Below, piece after piece: positions 50,346 through 64,000 of a DNA stretch of 64,000 nucleotides. The DNA lies in the NCBI RefSeq assembly GCF_009372235.1, contig NZ_ML762924.1, positions 214,186 through 278,185 on the forward strand. The letters run 5' to 3'. The translations under genes and the position numbers were made by a program. The notes under the pieces were generated by a model, which saw nothing but the letters and a program-made list of their open reading frames with translations, searched no databases and was not told where the DNA came from. Numbering within the stretch: position 1 is the first letter of the stretch; each line of letters begins with the position of its first letter. The DNA is from Dickeya oryzae (GTDB lineage Bacteria; Pseudomonadota; Gammaproteobacteria; Enterobacterales; Enterobacteriaceae).

Positions 50346-51979
50346 CGCCGGGAGAATTGTTGCGGTTGTACCGGATTATCCGGGTATTGCTGAGTTACGG
50401 GCTGGATGAGTTGATCCCGCGTATTCCTCTCACCATGCCGCTACGCCTTTGGCGTTGTTTACTGTTCTGGTTACCGAATCGTCACAAAAGTCAGCCACTG
50501 GGCGAGCGTCTGCGACTGGCGTTGCAGGAACTGGGTCCCGTGTGGATCAAGTTCGGTCAGATGATGTCCACACGCCGTGATCTCTTTCCTCCGGCCATTG
50601 CCGATCAACTGGCGATGCTGCAAGACCAGGTTGAGCCGTTTGATGGCGAACTGGCCCGTCACCAGATTGAAACGTCGATGGGCGGCAAGCTGGAAACCTG
50701 GTTTGATGATTTTGACGCTAAGCCGCTGGCATCGGCGTCGATTGCTCAGGTGCATACCGCCAGACTGAAAACCACGGGCAAAGAGATCGTCATCAAAGTC
50801 ATTCGCCCGGATATATTGCCAGTCATCAAGGCGGACATGCGCCTGATGAATCGGTTAGCTGGCTGGTTACCGCTATTGCTGCCGGATGGTCGTCGCTTAC
50901 GACCGCGTGAAGTGGTACGCGATTACGAAAAAACACTGCTGGATGAACTGAACCTGCTGCGTGAAGCGGCCAACGCCATCCAGTTGCGGCGAAATTTTGA
51001 AAACAGCCCGATGTTGTATATTCCAGAGGTGTACTCCGATTACTGCACCGAACAAGTGCTGGTCATGGAGCGTATCTACGGTATTCCGGTATCGGACATC
51101 GATGCATTGAAGCAGCATGGTGTCAACATGCCGTTGCTGGCCGAGCGTGGCGTTCAGGTCTTTTTTACTCAGGTATTCCGCGACAGCTTTTTCCATGCCG
51201 ATATGCACCCCGGTAATATCTTCATCAGTTATGAACATCCAGAAGATCCGCAGTATATCGGGATTGACTGCGGTATTGTCGGCTCGCTGAATAAAGAAGA
51301 TAAGCGCTATCTGGCGGAGAACTTTATTGCTTTTTTCAACCGTGACTACCGTCGAGTCGCTGAATTGCACGTAGATTCTGGTTGGGTACCGGCTGAGACC
51401 AACGTAGAAGAGTTCGAATTTGCTATCCGTACCGTTTGTGAGCCCATTTTTGAAAAGCCGTTAGCAGAAATTTCTTTCGGTCATGTATTATTGAACCTCT
51501 TTAATACGGCGCGTCGCTTCAATATGGAAGTGCAACCCCAGTTGGTGTTGCTCCAGAAGACGTTACTGTACATTGAGGGCGTTGGGCGTCAGCTCTACCC
51601 TCAGCTGGATTTGTGGAAGACGGCAAAGCCCTTTCTGGAAACCTGGCTGAAGGATCAAGTCGGCTTGCCTGCCATGTTGCGGGCATTTAAAGAGAAAGCG
51701 CCGTTTTGGGCAGAAAAGCTGCCCGAGATTCCTGAATTGTTCTACGACAGTTTACGTCAGCATAAAATGTTGAAGCAGAACATGGAGTTATTGACCGGCG
51801 AGTTGCGTTCGCAACGTATCCGTCATGGTCAGGCTCGCTACTTGCTGGGCGTGGGCGCGACGTTGCTGCTGAGCGGGACGATACTGCTGGTGAGTCAGGT
51901 CGAAGCGGATATTGTACCGGCTGGCTTGTTCGCTGCTGGTTTCGTGGCCTGGATTATCGGCTGGCGCAGTACTCGCTGA
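50342..51979 (+). CDS. ubiB: Ubiquinone biosynthesis kinase-like protein UbiB
   Basis: UbiB is a membrane-anchored atypical kinase/ATPase of the ABC1/ADCK/UbiB family required for ubiquinone synthesis. From ATG 50342 the protein has 545 residues (546 in E. coli). The KxGQ motif is in [17 protein letters not shown] (about 82), catalytic and metal residues are in [12 protein letters not shown] and GIDCGIVG, and two C-terminal hydrophobic helices ([17 protein letters not shown] and [15 protein letters not shown]) anchor it. The start overlaps ubiJ. A longer in-frame extension into ubiJ is rejected. Confidence 0.97.
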   Translation: MTPGELLRLYRIIRVLLSYGLDELIPRIPLTMPLRLWRCLLFWLPNRHKSQPLGERLRLALQELGPVWIKFGQMMSTRRDLFPPAIADQLAMLQDQVEPFDGELARHQIETSMGGKLETWFDDFDAKPLASASIAQVHTARLKTTGKEIVIKVIRPDILPVIKADMRLMNRLAGWLPLLLPDGRRLRPREVVRDYEKTLLDELNLLREAANAIQLRRNFENSPMLYIPEVYSDYCTEQVLVMERIYGIPVSDIDALKQHGVNMPLLAERGVQVFFTQVFRDSFFHADMHPGNIFISYEHPEDPQYIGIDCGIVGSLNKEDKRYLAENFIAFFNRDYRRVAELHVDSGWVPAETNVEEFEFAIRTVCEPIFEKPLAEISFGHVLLNLFNTARRFNMEVQPQLVLLQKTLLYIEGVGRQLYPQLDLWKTAKPFLETWLKDQVGLPAMLRAFKEKAPFWAEKLPEIPELFYDSLRQHKMLKQNMELLTGELRSQRIRHGQARYLLGVGATLLLSGTILLVSQVEADIVPAGLFAAGFVAWIIGWRSTR

Positions 51980-52067
51980 ACCCGTTGAATAACGCCTCAT
52001 CAGTATCCTGACGTTGACTGATGAGCGTGTTACATGAATTCCTTTTGAGTAAAGAGGTAAGCATAGT

Positions 52068-52322
52068 ATGGGCGGTATTAGTATCTGGAATCTATTGATT
52101 ATCGGGGTGATCGTGGTGTTGTTGTTTGGCACCAATAAGCTGAGAACCCTGGGGTCAGACTTGGGCGCGTCAATCAAAGGTTTCAAGAAAGCAATGAGTG
52201 ACGATAAGCCTGCTGCCAATGATGACAAGCAACAAGACGCTGACTTTGCGACTAAATCCATTTCGGAGAACAAGCCGCAGACAAGTCAGGAAGAGAAAAG
52301 CCACCATAAAGAGCAGGTATAA
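52068..52322 (+). CDS. tatA: Twin-arginine translocase subunit TatA
   Basis: TatA forms the pore-like oligomer of the twin-arginine system, which exports folded proteins across the inner membrane. The 84-residue protein has one N-terminal transmembrane helix ([16 protein letters not shown]), the hinge [13 protein letters not shown], an amphipathic helix ([12 protein letters not shown]) and a charged tail. AAAGAGG lies upstream of the start, and tatB begins 3 nt after the stop. Confidence 0.97.
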   Translation: MGGISIWNLLIIGVIVVLLFGTNKLRTLGSDLGASIKGFKKAMSDDKPAANDDKQQDADFATKSISENKPQTSQEEKSHHKEQV

Positions 52323-52325
52323 CCG

Positions 52326-52955
52326 GTGTTTGATATCGGGTTTAGTGAACTGCTGTTGGTGATGGTGATCGGTCTGGTGGTGCTGGGACCTGAACGCTTG
52401 CCGATAGCGGTAAAAACGGTGGCCGGGTGGATACGGGCGCTGCGCTCGTTGGCATCGACGGTACAAAATGAACTGGCGCAGGAGATGAAACTGCAGGAAT
52501 TGCAGGAAAGTCTGAAGAAAGTGGAACAGGCCAGCCAGTTGCAAAATTTGTCGCCGGAATTGAAAGCGTCGATGGATGAGCTGAAAGAGGCCGCCGAAGC
52601 GATGAAGCGTCCGCACAGTATCAAGCTGGATAACAGTGATGCGCCAGGGCATGTGCCGCTTGCCGATCCAGAAGCTGCGCATGATGGCGTGCTGGAAGTT
52701 GAGCTGAAAGCGCAAAGCCATACGGAGCAGAATGTGAAGCCGGATGTTGCCTCCGTAACTCCTGTTGCGGCTGTTCCGGCTACTGAGCCGACTGCGCAGG
52801 CAGAAATACAGGCAGAGACAACGGTGCCGAACGTACCCGTGTCGGCGGTGCCGGTATCGGAAAACGTCAGCCATACTGCCAGCCATACTGAAAGCAAGGC
52901 CAAACCTGAGCCGGTGCCGCCCGCTTCTTCCTCTCAACCTTCTGGTGATCGTTAA
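52326..52955 (+). CDS. tatB: Twin-arginine translocase subunit TatB
   Basis: TatB works with TatC to bind twin-arginine signal peptides. The 209-residue protein begins [25 protein letters not shown] in two parts, giving a short N-terminal membrane helix, the conserved Glu-8 and the Gly-Pro hinge, followed by an amphipathic helix and a long Ala/Pro/Glu/Val-rich tail that is longer than in E. coli (171 residues). The start is GTG 52326, and tatC starts 3 nt after the stop. Confidence 0.96.
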   Translation: MFDIGFSELLLVMVIGLVVLGPERLPIAVKTVAGWIRALRSLASTVQNELAQEMKLQELQESLKKVEQASQLQNLSPELKASMDELKEAAEAMKRPHSIKLDNSDAPGHVPLADPEAAHDGVLEVELKAQSHTEQNVKPDVASVTPVAAVPATEPTAQAEIQAETTVPNVPVSAVPVSENVSHTASHTESKAKPEPVPPASSSQPSGDR

Positions 52956-52958
52956 CCT

Positions 52959-53729
52959 ATGGCTGTTGATCAAACTCAACCGCTGATAAGCCATCTGATC
53001 GAACTGCGTAAGCGGTTGTTAAATAGCATTATCAGCGTACTGGTCGTGTTTCTGGCACTGGTTTACTTTGCCAATGACATCTATCAGTTTGTCTCTGCGC
53101 CGCTCATTAAACAACTGCCGGCCGGGGCTAGCATGATTGCGACCGATGTGGCCTCGCCGTTTTTCACCCCGATAAAGCTGACGCTGATCGTGTCGGTGTT
53201 TTTATCTGCGCCACTGGTGTTGTATCAGGTGTGGGCGTTTGTGGCTCCCGCCTTGTACAAGCACGAACGTCGTTTGATGATGCCGTTGCTGGTGTCCAGC
53301 AGCCTGCTGTTTTACATGGGAATGGCGTTCGCTTATTTCATCGTCTTTCCGTTAGCGTTCAGTTTCTTTGCCCAGACCGCGCCGAAGGGGGTATTGATTG
53401 CGACCGATATCAATAACTACCTTGATTTCGTCATGGCGCTGTTTATGGCATTCGGTGTGTCGTTCGAAGTGCCGGTAGCCATCGTGTTGCTGTGCTGGAG
53501 TGGTGTCGTTACGCCGGAAAGTCTGAAACAGAAACGGCCTTATGTGCTGGTGGGTGCCTTTGTGGTGGGGATGCTGCTGACGCCACCGGATGTGTTCTCC
53601 CAGACGCTGTTGGCCATTCCGATGTATTTGTTGTTTGAAATCGGCGTGTTTTTCGCCCAGTTCTACGTTGGTAAACGGCGTCGGCCAGAGGAAGAAGACG
53701 ACGTTGACGAATCTGCGCCGTCTTCCTGA
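52959..53729 (+). CDS. tatC: Twin-arginine translocase subunit TatC
   Basis: TatC is the multi-spanning core receptor of the Tat system. The 256-residue protein (258 in E. coli) has six transmembrane helices; [17 protein letters not shown] is the cytoplasmic N-terminus with conserved Glu, and [15 protein letters not shown] and [14 protein letters not shown] are family landmarks. The C-terminus is acidic ([13 protein letters not shown]). A terminator at 53767 separates it from tatD, so tatD may have its own promoter. Confidence 0.97.
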   Translation: MAVDQTQPLISHLIELRKRLLNSIISVLVVFLALVYFANDIYQFVSAPLIKQLPAGASMIATDVASPFFTPIKLTLIVSVFLSAPLVLYQVWAFVAPALYKHERRLMMPLLVSSSLLFYMGMAFAYFIVFPLAFSFFAQTAPKGVLIATDINNYLDFVMALFMAFGVSFEVPVAIVLLCWSGVVTPESLKQKRPYVLVGAFVVGMLLTPPDVFSQTLLAIPMYLLFEIGVFFAQFYVGKRRRPEEEDDVDESAPSS

Positions 53730-53766
53730 GTGGTGTTTGCCGTTAAACGGCGGCCTTCTTACTGTG

Positions 53767-53794
53767 ACACCTCTTTCGGGAGGTGTTGTTTTTT
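53767..53794 (+). terminator. Intrinsic terminator of tatABC
   Basis: ACACCTC (53767-53773) and GAGGTGT (53780-53786) form a 7-bp stem, followed by TGTTTTTT. Confidence 0.85.
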
Positions 53795-53841
53795 GGGGGT
53801 GTCCACGGTGGTCACCATAACGGGTTTTGGGATATCAGCGC

Positions 53842-55661
<1,820 letters not shown>

Positions 55662-55733
55662 TGACCTCGCTGTCATCACTGTACTGTAATTACTGTCGAT
55701 GACAGCATGCCGTCAGGGCCATGCCCTGACGGT

Positions 55734-56222
55734 TCAGACTTTTCGAAACTGACGATTGTCGATACTCTGCCGCACCTGCTTATTCAGCAAATTGAGCAGT
55801 AGCATGGAGCGTGCCTCGCCATCCGGTTCGGTATAGATAGCCTCTAAGCCACTGAATACCCCTTCGGTGATGGTGACCTGATCGCCGGGTTGTGGTGTTT
55901 CCGGGTCGACATGAGTGGTGCACTGATGGTGTTGCAAATCCTCAATCACCTGCTGAGGGACCAACGCCGGCAGGTTGCCGAAACGGACAAAATGACTCAC
56001 GCCACGTGTTGAACTGATGGTAGTGGTGTGTATGTGCTCCGGGTCGAATTCAACGAACAGATAATTGGGGAACAGCGGTTCGCTGACCTCGGTTCGTTTT
56101 CCTCGTACGATTTTCTCCAGCGCGATCATCGGGCTCAGGCAGACCACGTCCTGACGCTCCAGATGTTCTTTGGCCCGCAACAATTGGCCGCGCTTGCAAT
56201 AAAGTAGGTACCAGGCTCGCAT
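55734..56222 (-). CDS. rfaH: Transcription anti-terminator RfaH
   Basis: RfaH is a NusG paralogue that joins RNA polymerase at ops sites and helps transcription through long LPS, capsule and sex-pilus operons. From ATG 56222 the protein has 162 residues, the E. coli length. It begins [20 protein letters not shown] and contains [20 protein letters not shown] and a C-terminal domain ([24 protein letters not shown]) that switches fold in RfaH. An upstream 56-codon extension is not supported. A possible ops/JUMPstart element lies before waaQ in this same window. Confidence 0.96.
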   Translation of the reverse strand: MRAWYLLYCKRGQLLRAKEHLERQDVVCLSPMIALEKIVRGKRTEVSEPLFPNYLFVEFDPEHIHTTTISSTRGVSHFVRFGNLPALVPQQVIEDLQHHQCTTHVDPETPQPGDQVTITEGVFSGLEAIYTEPDGEARSMLLLNLLNKQVRQSIDNRQFRKV

Positions 56223-56425
56223 AGTTTCACTTTTTTCTGTGGCTTTTATCGCGGGAGAGGATAGCAAAAGCGTTACGCCTTGCGGGATAAAATTGTTGGG
56301 GGAAATTCCTAAATGTAGGCAGTGTTGATTATCCGTATCAGCGGGGCTGGTGCCAGAAATAGCATGGTCGGTAAGCGACAGCATGACCAAGAGCCTTTAT
56401 AATACTTCCACCACTGACCTTTCTG

Positions 56426-57922
56426 ATGATCAGCATGAAATACCGTGACTTACGTGAATTTCTCGCACAGCTTGAAGCGAGAGGCGAACTCAAACGCATC
56501 CATCAGCCGATAGATCCTTACCTGGAAATGACGGAAATTGCCGATCGCACCTTGCGTGCCGGTGGCCCGGCTTTGCTGTTTGAAAATCCCAAAGGTTACG
56601 CTATGCCGGTGCTGTGCAACCTGTTCGGTACGCCGAAACGCGTGGCGTTAGGCATGGGGCAGGAAGAGGTTAGCGCGTTGCGGGATGTCGGCCGTTTGCT
56701 GGCGTTTTTGAAAGAGCCTGAGCCGCCACGTGGTTTTCGCGATTTGGTGGATAAGCTACCCAAGTTTCGGCAGGTGCTGAATATGCCAACTAAGCGCCTT
56801 TCGAACGCGCCCTGTCAGGAACAGGTGTGGGAAGGCGAAGAGGTGGATCTGGGGCGGATTCCGATTATGCATTGCTGGCCGGGCGATGTCGCTCCGTTGG
56901 TCACCTGGGGACTGACGGTGACGCGCGGGCCTTTCAAAGAGCGTCAGAATCTGGGGATTTACCGCCAGCAGCTGATTGGTCGCAACAAACTGATTATGCG
57001 TTGGTTGTCACACCGTGGTGGTGCGTTGGATTTCCAGGAGTGGTGCCAACAGCACCCTGGCGAGCGCTTCCCGGTGGCGGTGGCGTTGGGCGCTGATCCG
57101 GCGACGATCCTCGGGGCGGTAACGCCGGTGCCGGATACGCTGTCTGAATATGCTTTTGCCGGGTTATTGCGTGGTCACAAGACGGAAGTGGTCAAATGTG
57201 TGTCCTGCGATTTGGAAGTACCGGCCAGTGCTGAAATCGTGCTGGAGGGCTATATCGACGCGGATGAAATCGCGCCGGAAGGACCTTATGGCGATCATAC
57301 TGGCTATTACAACGAAGTGGATCATTTTCCTGTCTTTACTGTCACTCATGTTACCCAGCGTCGTGATGCTATTTATCATTCGACTTATACTGGTCGTCCG
57401 CCTGATGAACCGGCAGTGCTGGGGGTGGCGCTGAACGAAGTGTTCGTGCCGCTGTTGCAAAAGCAGTTTCCGGAAATTGTCGACTTCTATTTGCCGCCGG
57501 AGGGCTGTTCTTACCGTCTGGCGGTCGTTACTATGAAAAAACAGTATGCCGGGCACGCTAAACGGGTGATGATGGGCGTCTGGTCTTTTTTACGCCAGTT
57601 CATGTATACCAAGTTTGTTATCGTCTGCGATGATGATATTAATGCCCGCGACTGGAAAGATGTGATCTGGGCTATCACCACGCGTATGGATCCGGCGCGT
57701 GATACGCTGCTGGTGGAGAATACGCCAATCGACTACCTGGATTTTGCTTCACCGGTTTCTGGACTCGGCTCCAAGATGGGTCTGGATGCAACCAATAAAT
57801 GGCCGGGAGAAACACAGCGTGAATGGGGGCATCCTATTACCAAAGATCCGTCGGTTGTCGCCCGTGTGGATGCCATATGGGACGAGTTAGCCATATTGAA
57901 TGACAGTGGTAAGCCGCGCTGA
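56426..57922 (+). CDS. ubiD: 3-octaprenyl-4-hydroxybenzoate carboxy-lyase
   Basis: UbiD decarboxylates 3-octaprenyl-4-hydroxybenzoate in ubiquinone synthesis and depends on the prenylated FMN made by UbiX. The 498-residue protein (497 in E. coli) contains EITDRTL-like [19 protein letters not shown] near residue 40, [17 protein letters not shown] near residue 175 and [20 protein letters not shown] near residue 290, covering cofactor and active-site residues. The start is ATG 56426 with a weak upstream ribosome binding sequence. It is divergent from rfaH, with 203 nt between the starts, and is followed by fre. Confidence 0.97.
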   Translation: MISMKYRDLREFLAQLEARGELKRIHQPIDPYLEMTEIADRTLRAGGPALLFENPKGYAMPVLCNLFGTPKRVALGMGQEEVSALRDVGRLLAFLKEPEPPRGFRDLVDKLPKFRQVLNMPTKRLSNAPCQEQVWEGEEVDLGRIPIMHCWPGDVAPLVTWGLTVTRGPFKERQNLGIYRQQLIGRNKLIMRWLSHRGGALDFQEWCQQHPGERFPVAVALGADPATILGAVTPVPDTLSEYAFAGLLRGHKTEVVKCVSCDLEVPASAEIVLEGYIDADEIAPEGPYGDHTGYYNEVDHFPVFTVTHVTQRRDAIYHSTYTGRPPDEPAVLGVALNEVFVPLLQKQFPEIVDFYLPPEGCSYRLAVVTMKKQYAGHAKRVMMGVWSFLRQFMYTKFVIVCDDDINARDWKDVIWAITTRMDPARDTLLVENTPIDYLDFASPVSGLGSKMGLDATNKWPGETQREWGHPITKDPSVVARVDAIWDELAILNDSGKPR

Positions 57923-57971
57923 CGTCGCTTATCCTGTTCCCCGTTTTGTTTTGACCCTACAGAGGGATCGC

Positions 57972-58673
57972 ATGACAACGTTGAGCTGTACAGTAACGTC
58001 GGTGGACGCTATCACCGATACGGTTTACCGGGTGCGCTTATTGCCATCGGCACCTTTTTCCTTCCGTGCCGGGCAATACCTGATGGTAGTAATGGACGAA
58101 CGTGACAAGCGCCCGTTCTCTATGGCTTCAACGCCTATTGAGCAAGAGTCTATTGAATTGCATATCGGCGCTTCCGAGATGAACCTGTATGCAATGGCGG
58201 TGATGGACCGCATCCTGAAGGAAAAGTCGCTGGTGGTTGATATTCCCCATGGCGACGCCTGGCTGCGCGAAGACAGCGACCGGCCGTTGATTTTGATCGC
58301 GGGTGGAACAGGTTTTTCTTACGTGCGTTCGATTTTACTGACGGTGCTGGCACGTCAGCCAGAACGTCAGGTTTCCGTCTATTGGGGCGGACGTGAACTG
58401 CGTCATTTATACGATTTGGGCGAGTTGCAGTCGTTGGCGCAGTCGCATTCCAACCTGAACGTGATCCCGGTCGTTGAACAGCCGGACGAACAGTGGCATG
58501 GCCGTTCTGGTACCGTGTTAAGCGCTGTGCTCCAGGATTTCGGCACACTGGCCTCGCATGACATTTACATCGCAGGGCGTTTTGAAATGGCAAAAATCGC
58601 CCGTGAGCGTTTTTGTAATGAACGTGGCGCACAGCCTGCACACATGTACAGCGACGCATTTTCTTTCATCTGA
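57972..58673 (+). CDS. fre: NAD(P)H-flavin reductase
   Basis: Fre reduces free riboflavin and FMN with NAD(P)H and supplies reduced flavin, including for iron reduction and activation of ribonucleotide reductase. From ATG 57972 the protein has 233 residues, the E. coli length. It belongs to the ferredoxin-NADP reductase fold: [12 protein letters not shown] with the flavin-binding R-x-x-S pattern, [14 protein letters not shown] for the pyridine nucleotide, and the C-terminal [10 protein letters not shown]. The ORF extends 24 codons upstream into ubiD but the family starts here. AGAGGGA lies upstream. Confidence 0.96.
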   Translation: MTTLSCTVTSVDAITDTVYRVRLLPSAPFSFRAGQYLMVVMDERDKRPFSMASTPIEQESIELHIGASEMNLYAMAVMDRILKEKSLVVDIPHGDAWLREDSDRPLILIAGGTGFSYVRSILLTVLARQPERQVSVYWGGRELRHLYDLGELQSLAQSHSNLNVIPVVEQPDEQWHGRSGTVLSAVLQDFGTLASHDIYIAGRFEMAKIARERFCNERGAQPAHMYSDAFSFI

Positions 58674-58700
58674 TCCTGCCAGTTTGCTTGCTGTTCTGTC

Positions 58701-58725
58701 GTGGCCGGGTTGTTATCCCGGCCAC
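58701..58725. terminator. Hairpin after fre
   Basis: GTGGCCGGG and CCCGGCCAC form a perfect 9-bp GC-rich stem 27 nt after the fre stop. T residues after it are sparse, so efficiency is uncertain. A second hairpin at 58803-58833, with two G-U pairs, lies nearer the end of fadA. Confidence 0.6.
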
Positions 58726-58888
58726 GTTGTTGTGGCACCTACACATTGTTTTGGCACCTATTAGGATGCCGGTACGTGTGGCTTACTGCGCTATCTGTGT
58801 TCGCCCCGCCGACGTAATGACGCCGACGGGGGGATGATAGCGATGAAGCGTAGCCAATGGATAGCAGGTGGACATCAATACGGGTGGG

Positions 58889-60064
<1,176 letters not shown>

Positions 60065-62254
60065 TTATGCCGGTTGGTGGAGAGACAGGTCAGCGTGAGG
60101 TTCAACCGCCGGGTAATAGCGCTGCTGGAACTTAGCCATCCGCAACAGGCTTTCCGGTATGGTGTAAAGCGGCCCCAGCGACGCTAGCGATTGGGCAATG
60201 TCCACGTAGTGCTGGCTACCCAGAGTGTCCAGATAACGGCAGGCACCGCCATGGAACGGCGGGAAACCCAGTCCGTAAAGCAGTGCCATATCGGCTTCCG
60301 CCGGTGTGGCGACGATCCCCTCTTCCAGACAACGTGCGACTTCGTTGAGCATTGGTACCATCAGGCGATGCGTGATCTCTTGTGCGCTGAAGGTCCGCTT
60401 CGGCCCGCAGGCGGCATCCAGCAGAATATCGGTCTGGTCGTCTTGTTCCCGGCGTGGTTTGCCTTTCGCATCCGGACTGTAACGGTAGAAGCCAGCACCG
60501 CTTTTCTGACCCAAACGCTGGTGTTCCACCAGAACATCGACCGCGTCGCGGTAGGTTTTTGCCATGCGCTGCGGAAAACCTGCCGACATTACCGCCTGAG
60601 CATGGTGGGCGGTATCCAGCCCGACCACGTCCAGCAGGTAAGCCGGTCCCATCGGCCAGCCGAACTGTTTTTCCATCACGGCATCAACATCGCGGAAATC
60701 CGCACCGTCACGCAATAGCAGACAGAACGCGGCGATATAAGGGAACAGCACACGGTTGACGAAAAATCCGGGGCAGTCATTCACTACAATCGGGGTTTTC
60801 CCTATTTTGGTGGCGTAAGCGACTACGCGAGCCAGCGTTTTCTCATCGGTCTGGGGGCCGCGAATCACTTCTACCAACGGCATCCGGTGTACCGGATTGA
60901 AAAAATGCATGCCGCAGAAATTTTGCGGTCGTTGCAAGGCGGTGGCCAACTGCCCGATAGGAATGGTCGAGGTATTGGAAACGATCAACGTCTGCTCACT
61001 GACGCAGGTCTCGACATCGGCCAGTACCCTGGCCTTTATTTGTGGGTTTTCCACCACCGCTTCGATAACCAGGTCAGCCTGCTCCAGCCCATTGTTATTC
61101 AATGTCGGGTGGATACGAGCCAGTATGCCCATCATGCTCAGGGCATCCAGCTTGCCGCGCTGTAGCTGTGCATTCAGTAGTTTGGCTGCCTCTTCCATCC
61201 CCAGCGTCAGCGCTTTCTCGTTGATATCTTTCATCCATACCGGCACGCCTTTACGTGCCGACTGACAGGCAATACCGCCACCCATGATCCCGGCACCGAG
61301 TACCGCAACGCGTGCTGGTGGCGAAGCGTCGCCAGCCCATTTTTTGGCCGTGCTTTTTACCGCTTGTTCGTTCAGGAAGACACCGACCAACGCGTACGCC
61401 GCTGTGGTTTGCGTCAGCGTAACGAAATTGTCGGTTTCCAGTTTCAGCGCGGCGTCACGATCTAATCTGGCGGCAGCTTCAATGGTTTTGAGCGCTGTCA
61501 TTGGCGCAGGGTAGTGAGGACCGGCAGCTTGCTGCACCAGTGCGCTGGCGGTGGCAAAACTCATGGTTGCCTCGATGCGGTTAAGCCTTAGCGGCGCTTG
61601 TTTCTGGCGGCGACGGGCTCGCCAGTCAAGTTTATCCTCCGCCGCCAGACGCAACATATGCAACGCTGACGACAGCAGCTTATCGTTGCTGGTAACCGCA
61701 TCGATCAACCCAACTTTCAGGGCCTCGTCGGCAGGGAGGTCTTTACCGGCGGTAATGATTTCCAGCGCGCTGTCGGCGCCCAGCAGTCGCGGTAACCTAA
61801 CTGTGCCGCCAAATCCCGGCATGATCCCCAGTTTCACTTCCGGCAGGCCAATGCGAACGTCGGGTGTCGCCAGGCGGAAATCGGTCGCCAGCACACATTC
61901 GCATCCTCCGCCCAGCGCATAACCGTTGATGGCAGAGAGCGTCGGCACCGGCAAGTCTTCCAGTTGGCTGAAAATGGCGTTGGCGTCGGTCAGCCACTGA
62001 TGAAGGGTTTCCGGCAGTGCAGCGAACAACGATAAAAATTCGGTGATGTCCGCTCCGGCAATAAACGCGGGTTTGTCCGAGCGCAGTAGCAGGGCGCGGA
62101 GCGAAGGGTGTTCTTTCAGGTGATTCAGGGCTTCGCCAAGACTGGCCACCGTACGGGTGTCCAGTTTATTGACGTTGCCAGGCGCAGCAAAAACCAGTTC
62201 GGCAATGCCGTCTTCCAGCCAGTTGAGGTACAGCGTGTCGCCTTGATAGATCAT
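60065..62254 (-). CDS. fadB: Fatty acid oxidation complex alpha subunit
   Basis: FadB combines enoyl-CoA hydratase, 3-hydroxyacyl-CoA dehydrogenase and epimerase activities. From ATG 62254 the protein has 729 residues, the E. coli length; GGAGAAC precedes it. The N-terminal crotonase domain has the oxyanion-hole/Glu region [17 protein letters not shown] (about 108-124) and [13 protein letters not shown], and the dehydrogenase domain has the NAD motif [12 protein letters not shown] (about 320) and catalytic His in [15 protein letters not shown]. FadR control is supported by the operator 24 nt upstream. Confidence 0.98.
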   Translation of the reverse strand: MIYQGDTLYLNWLEDGIAELVFAAPGNVNKLDTRTVASLGEALNHLKEHPSLRALLLRSDKPAFIAGADITEFLSLFAALPETLHQWLTDANAIFSQLEDLPVPTLSAINGYALGGGCECVLATDFRLATPDVRIGLPEVKLGIMPGFGGTVRLPRLLGADSALEIITAGKDLPADEALKVGLIDAVTSNDKLLSSALHMLRLAAEDKLDWRARRRQKQAPLRLNRIEATMSFATASALVQQAAGPHYPAPMTALKTIEAAARLDRDAALKLETDNFVTLTQTTAAYALVGVFLNEQAVKSTAKKWAGDASPPARVAVLGAGIMGGGIACQSARKGVPVWMKDINEKALTLGMEEAAKLLNAQLQRGKLDALSMMGILARIHPTLNNNGLEQADLVIEAVVENPQIKARVLADVETCVSEQTLIVSNTSTIPIGQLATALQRPQNFCGMHFFNPVHRMPLVEVIRGPQTDEKTLARVVAYATKIGKTPIVVNDCPGFFVNRVLFPYIAAFCLLLRDGADFRDVDAVMEKQFGWPMGPAYLLDVVGLDTAHHAQAVMSAGFPQRMAKTYRDAVDVLVEHQRLGQKSGAGFYRYSPDAKGKPRREQDDQTDILLDAACGPKRTFSAQEITHRLMVPMLNEVARCLEEGIVATPAEADMALLYGLGFPPFHGGACRYLDTLGSQHYVDIAQSLASLGPLYTIPESLLRMAKFQQRYYPAVEPHADLSLHQPA

Positions 62255-62277
62255 GGTGTTCTCCACTGTTATCCGTT

Positions 62278-62294
62278 ATCTGGTACGACCAGAT
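62278..62294. promoter_or_regulatory. FadR operator upstream of fadBA
   Basis: ATCTGGTACGACCAGAT is a 17-bp site that matches the FadR consensus and, from memory, is the same as the E. coli fadB operator. FadR represses fadBA until long-chain acyl-CoA releases it. Confidence 0.92.
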
Positions 62295-62438
62295 AGTGAA
62301 GAAAATTGTGGGTTTGATGTTAATGAAATGCAAACAATGCGTGAGGGATTTGCCGGGAAGATCACAGACTGAGCAACGCTGTTGTCATCGGGGGGCTGTG
62401 TTACACTGGAAAACAGGTGGTTATCAATGGGGATTATG

Positions 62439-63770
62439 ATGGAAACGTTGGCTTCTTTGTATCATCAACATGTGGCGACCCTGCAGCAACGCACGCAGGC
62501 AGTTCTGGCTCGGCATAATCTGGATGCCTTATTGATCCACTCCGGTGAGTTGATGATGGCGTTTCTGGATGACCATGCCTATCCGTTCAAGGTTAACCCG
62601 CAGTTTAAAGCCTGGCTACCGGTGACGCAGGTGCCGAATTGCTGGTTGTGGGTGGATGGGGTCAATACACCGAAGCTGTGGTTCTATTCCCCCGTTGATT
62701 ACTGGCATAACGTCGCGCCAGTGCCGGACAGTTTTTGGACGACGTCGTTGGATATCCAGGTGCTGCGCAAGACCGATGATATTGCAGCGCAACTGCCTGC
62801 CCAGCGTCAGCAGGTTGCTTATATCGGCTCCGCTTCGCAGCGCGCGCTAAGTCTGGGGATTACGCCGGAGCACATCAACCCGAAAGGCGTACTGGATTAT
62901 CTGCATTACCATCGTGCCTATAAAACGGATTATGAACTGGCTTGTATGCGCGAAGCGCAGAAAACAGCGGTGGTTGGTCATCGTGCTGCTTACGAAGCGT
63001 TCCAGTCCGGCATGAGCGAGTTTGATATTAATCTGGCGTACCTGACTGCCACGGGGCACCGTGATACCGATGTGCCTTATGACAATATAGTTGCCCTTAA
63101 CGAGCATGCGGCGGTGCTGCACTACACCCAACTGGAACACCGTGTGCCGACGGAAATGCGCAGTTTCCTGCTGGATGCCGGTGCGGAATATAACGGTTAT
63201 GCGGCAGATATTACCCGCACTTATGCCGCGCAGCATGACAACGAGTATGCGGCGCTGGTGAAGGACCTGAATCACGAGCAACTGGCGCTGATCGATACGA
63301 TGAAAGCTGGTGTGCGTTATACCGATTACCATTTGCAGATGCATCACCGTGTTGCATCGCTGCTTAAACGCCATCAGTTGGTGACTGGGCTGAGTGAAGA
63401 AGCGATGGTAGAACAGGGGGTAACCTCGCCGTTCCTGCCGCATGGCCTGGGCCATCCGCTTGGCTTGCAGGTACACGATGTCGGCGGGTTTATGCAGGAT
63501 GACACTGGCACCACCTTGCCAGCGCCGTCTGCCCATCCCTATTTGCGCTGTACCCGTATTTTGGAGCCGCGCATGGTGCTGACAATCGAACCGGGTATCT
63601 ATTTCATCGATTCTCTGCTCGAACCCTGGCGTCAGGGTGCGTTGCGCCAGCATTTCAACTGGCAGAAGCTGGATGCGTTACGTCCGTTTGGTGGTATCCG
63701 TATTGAAGACAATATCGTGGTCCATGACAAACGCATCGAAAACTTAACGCGTGCGCTCGATCTGGCCTGA
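62439..63770 (+). CDS. pepQ: Xaa-Pro dipeptidase
   Basis: PepQ cleaves dipeptides with C-terminal proline and can also hydrolyse some organophosphates. From ATG 62439 the protein has 443 residues, the E. coli length. It is an M24 (pita-bread) metallopeptidase with metal ligands in [17 protein letters not shown] (two Asp, about 244-255), [16 protein letters not shown] (His), LTIEPGIYF (Glu) and IRIEDNIVV (Glu). A second ATG at 62436 is possible; 62439 has better spacing from GGGG. The stop overlaps the yigZ start (TGATG). Confidence 0.96.
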   Translation: METLASLYHQHVATLQQRTQAVLARHNLDALLIHSGELMMAFLDDHAYPFKVNPQFKAWLPVTQVPNCWLWVDGVNTPKLWFYSPVDYWHNVAPVPDSFWTTSLDIQVLRKTDDIAAQLPAQRQQVAYIGSASQRALSLGITPEHINPKGVLDYLHYHRAYKTDYELACMREAQKTAVVGHRAAYEAFQSGMSEFDINLAYLTATGHRDTDVPYDNIVALNEHAAVLHYTQLEHRVPTEMRSFLLDAGAEYNGYAADITRTYAAQHDNEYAALVKDLNHEQLALIDTMKAGVRYTDYHLQMHHRVASLLKRHQLVTGLSEEAMVEQGVTSPFLPHGLGHPLGLQVHDVGGFMQDDTGTTLPAPSAHPYLRCTRILEPRMVLTIEPGIYFIDSLLEPWRQGALRQHFNWQKLDALRPFGGIRIEDNIVVHDKRIENLTRALDLA

Positions 63771-64000
63771 TGCAGTCATATCCGGTGCCCGCGGCACCTG
63801 TTAGCGTCGATGAAGACATTAAAAAGAGTCGTTTTATTACCCTGCTCGCGCCTGCCTGTGGGGTGGAAGCGGCTCGAGACGTGATTCAGCAGGCCCGTGA
63901 GCAGCATCCCTCGGCGGCCCACCATTGCTGGGCCTATGTCGCAGGCTCCCCCGCCGATTCTCAACAGCTTGGCTTTTCTGATGACGGAGAACCTTCGGGA
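63770..64000 (+). CDS. yigZ: IMPACT-family protein YigZ (3' end off window)
   Basis: The first 77 codons of YigZ. The IMPACT (YigZ/UPF0029) N-terminal domain is recognisable: IKKSRFITLLAPACGVEAA, HHCWAYVAG and QQLGFSDDGEPSG, all shared with the E. coli protein (about 205 residues). The family may act in translation regulation, but the bacterial role is not settled. It is coupled to pepQ by the TGATG overlap, as in E. coli. The rest of the gene lies beyond base 64000. Confidence 0.93.
   Translation, partial: MQSYPVPAAPVSVDEDIKKSRFITLLAPACGVEAARDVIQQAREQHPSAAHHCWAYVAGSPADSQQLGFSDDGEPSG

Noticed and set aside
52170-52994. 274-residue ORF opposite tatA-tatB
   Set aside because: Spans two conserved genes on the other strand; low-complexity Arg/His/Phe content; no domain.

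Overview
The window is 64 kb of chromosome from a gamma-proteobacterium of the order Enterobacterales. Gene content, gene order and protein similarity to Escherichia coli point to the soft-rot family Pectobacteriaceae; a Dickeya-like organism is my best guess, but the genus is inferred, not proven. Most genes are conserved housekeeping genes with enterobacterial neighbours. I see no tRNA, rRNA, transposase, integrase or CRISPR array.

Layout. (1) 1-4719: coaBC (3' part off the window), a small periplasmic DUF2202 protein, radC, rpmB-rpmG, mutM and coaD, which is the usual enterobacterial block beside the LPS core genes. (2) 4709-19496: LPS core locus. waaE, waaA, two GT4 glycosyltransferases (one WabG-like) and waaQ lie on the minus strand. 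A WabN-like de-N-acetylase and a GT9 transferase lie on the plus strand. An AT-rich accessory stretch (12.5-16.4 kb) holds a GT2-like protein, a Mig-14-like protein and the O-antigen ligase waaL, followed by waaC, waaF and hldD. (3) 19776-27468: kbl-tdh, yibQ-envC, yibN, secB-gpsA and cysE. Two genes that E. coli carries here (gpmM and grxC) are absent. (4) 27726-34640: pagP, yigM, metR/metE, dlhH and udp. (5) 34936-47060: a tyrosine-phosphatase-like gene, ppc, a three-gene accessory module (PTS EIIBC, mannonate-dehydratase-like enolase-superfamily protein, GntR/UTRA regulator), then argE and argCBH. (6) 47292-64000: rmuC, ubiE-ubiJ-ubiB, tatABC, tatD-hemB, rfaH, ubiD, fre, fadBA, pepQ and the start of yigZ.

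How the genes work together. hldD, waaC, waaF, waaQ, waaA, waaE and the wab-type transferases build the lipid A-Kdo-heptose inner core and a galacturonic acid/glucosamine-type outer core; WaaL joins O-antigen to it, and PagP modifies lipid A in the outer membrane. The anti-terminator RfaH is encoded at 55.7-56.2 kb, and a JUMPstart/ops-like sequence lies in the waaQ leader, so both ends of that circuit may be in this window. Regulatory sites readable by eye are a tandem MetJ box before metE, paired ARG boxes between argE and argC, a CRP site before udp and a FadR operator before fadB.

The most interesting candidates for new biology are the PTS/dehydratase/GntR module inserted between ppc and argE, the de-N-acetylase plus Mig-14-like pair in the LPS locus, a 29-codon hydrophobic ORF just before argC, and a long inverted repeat in the rpmB-rpmG leader.
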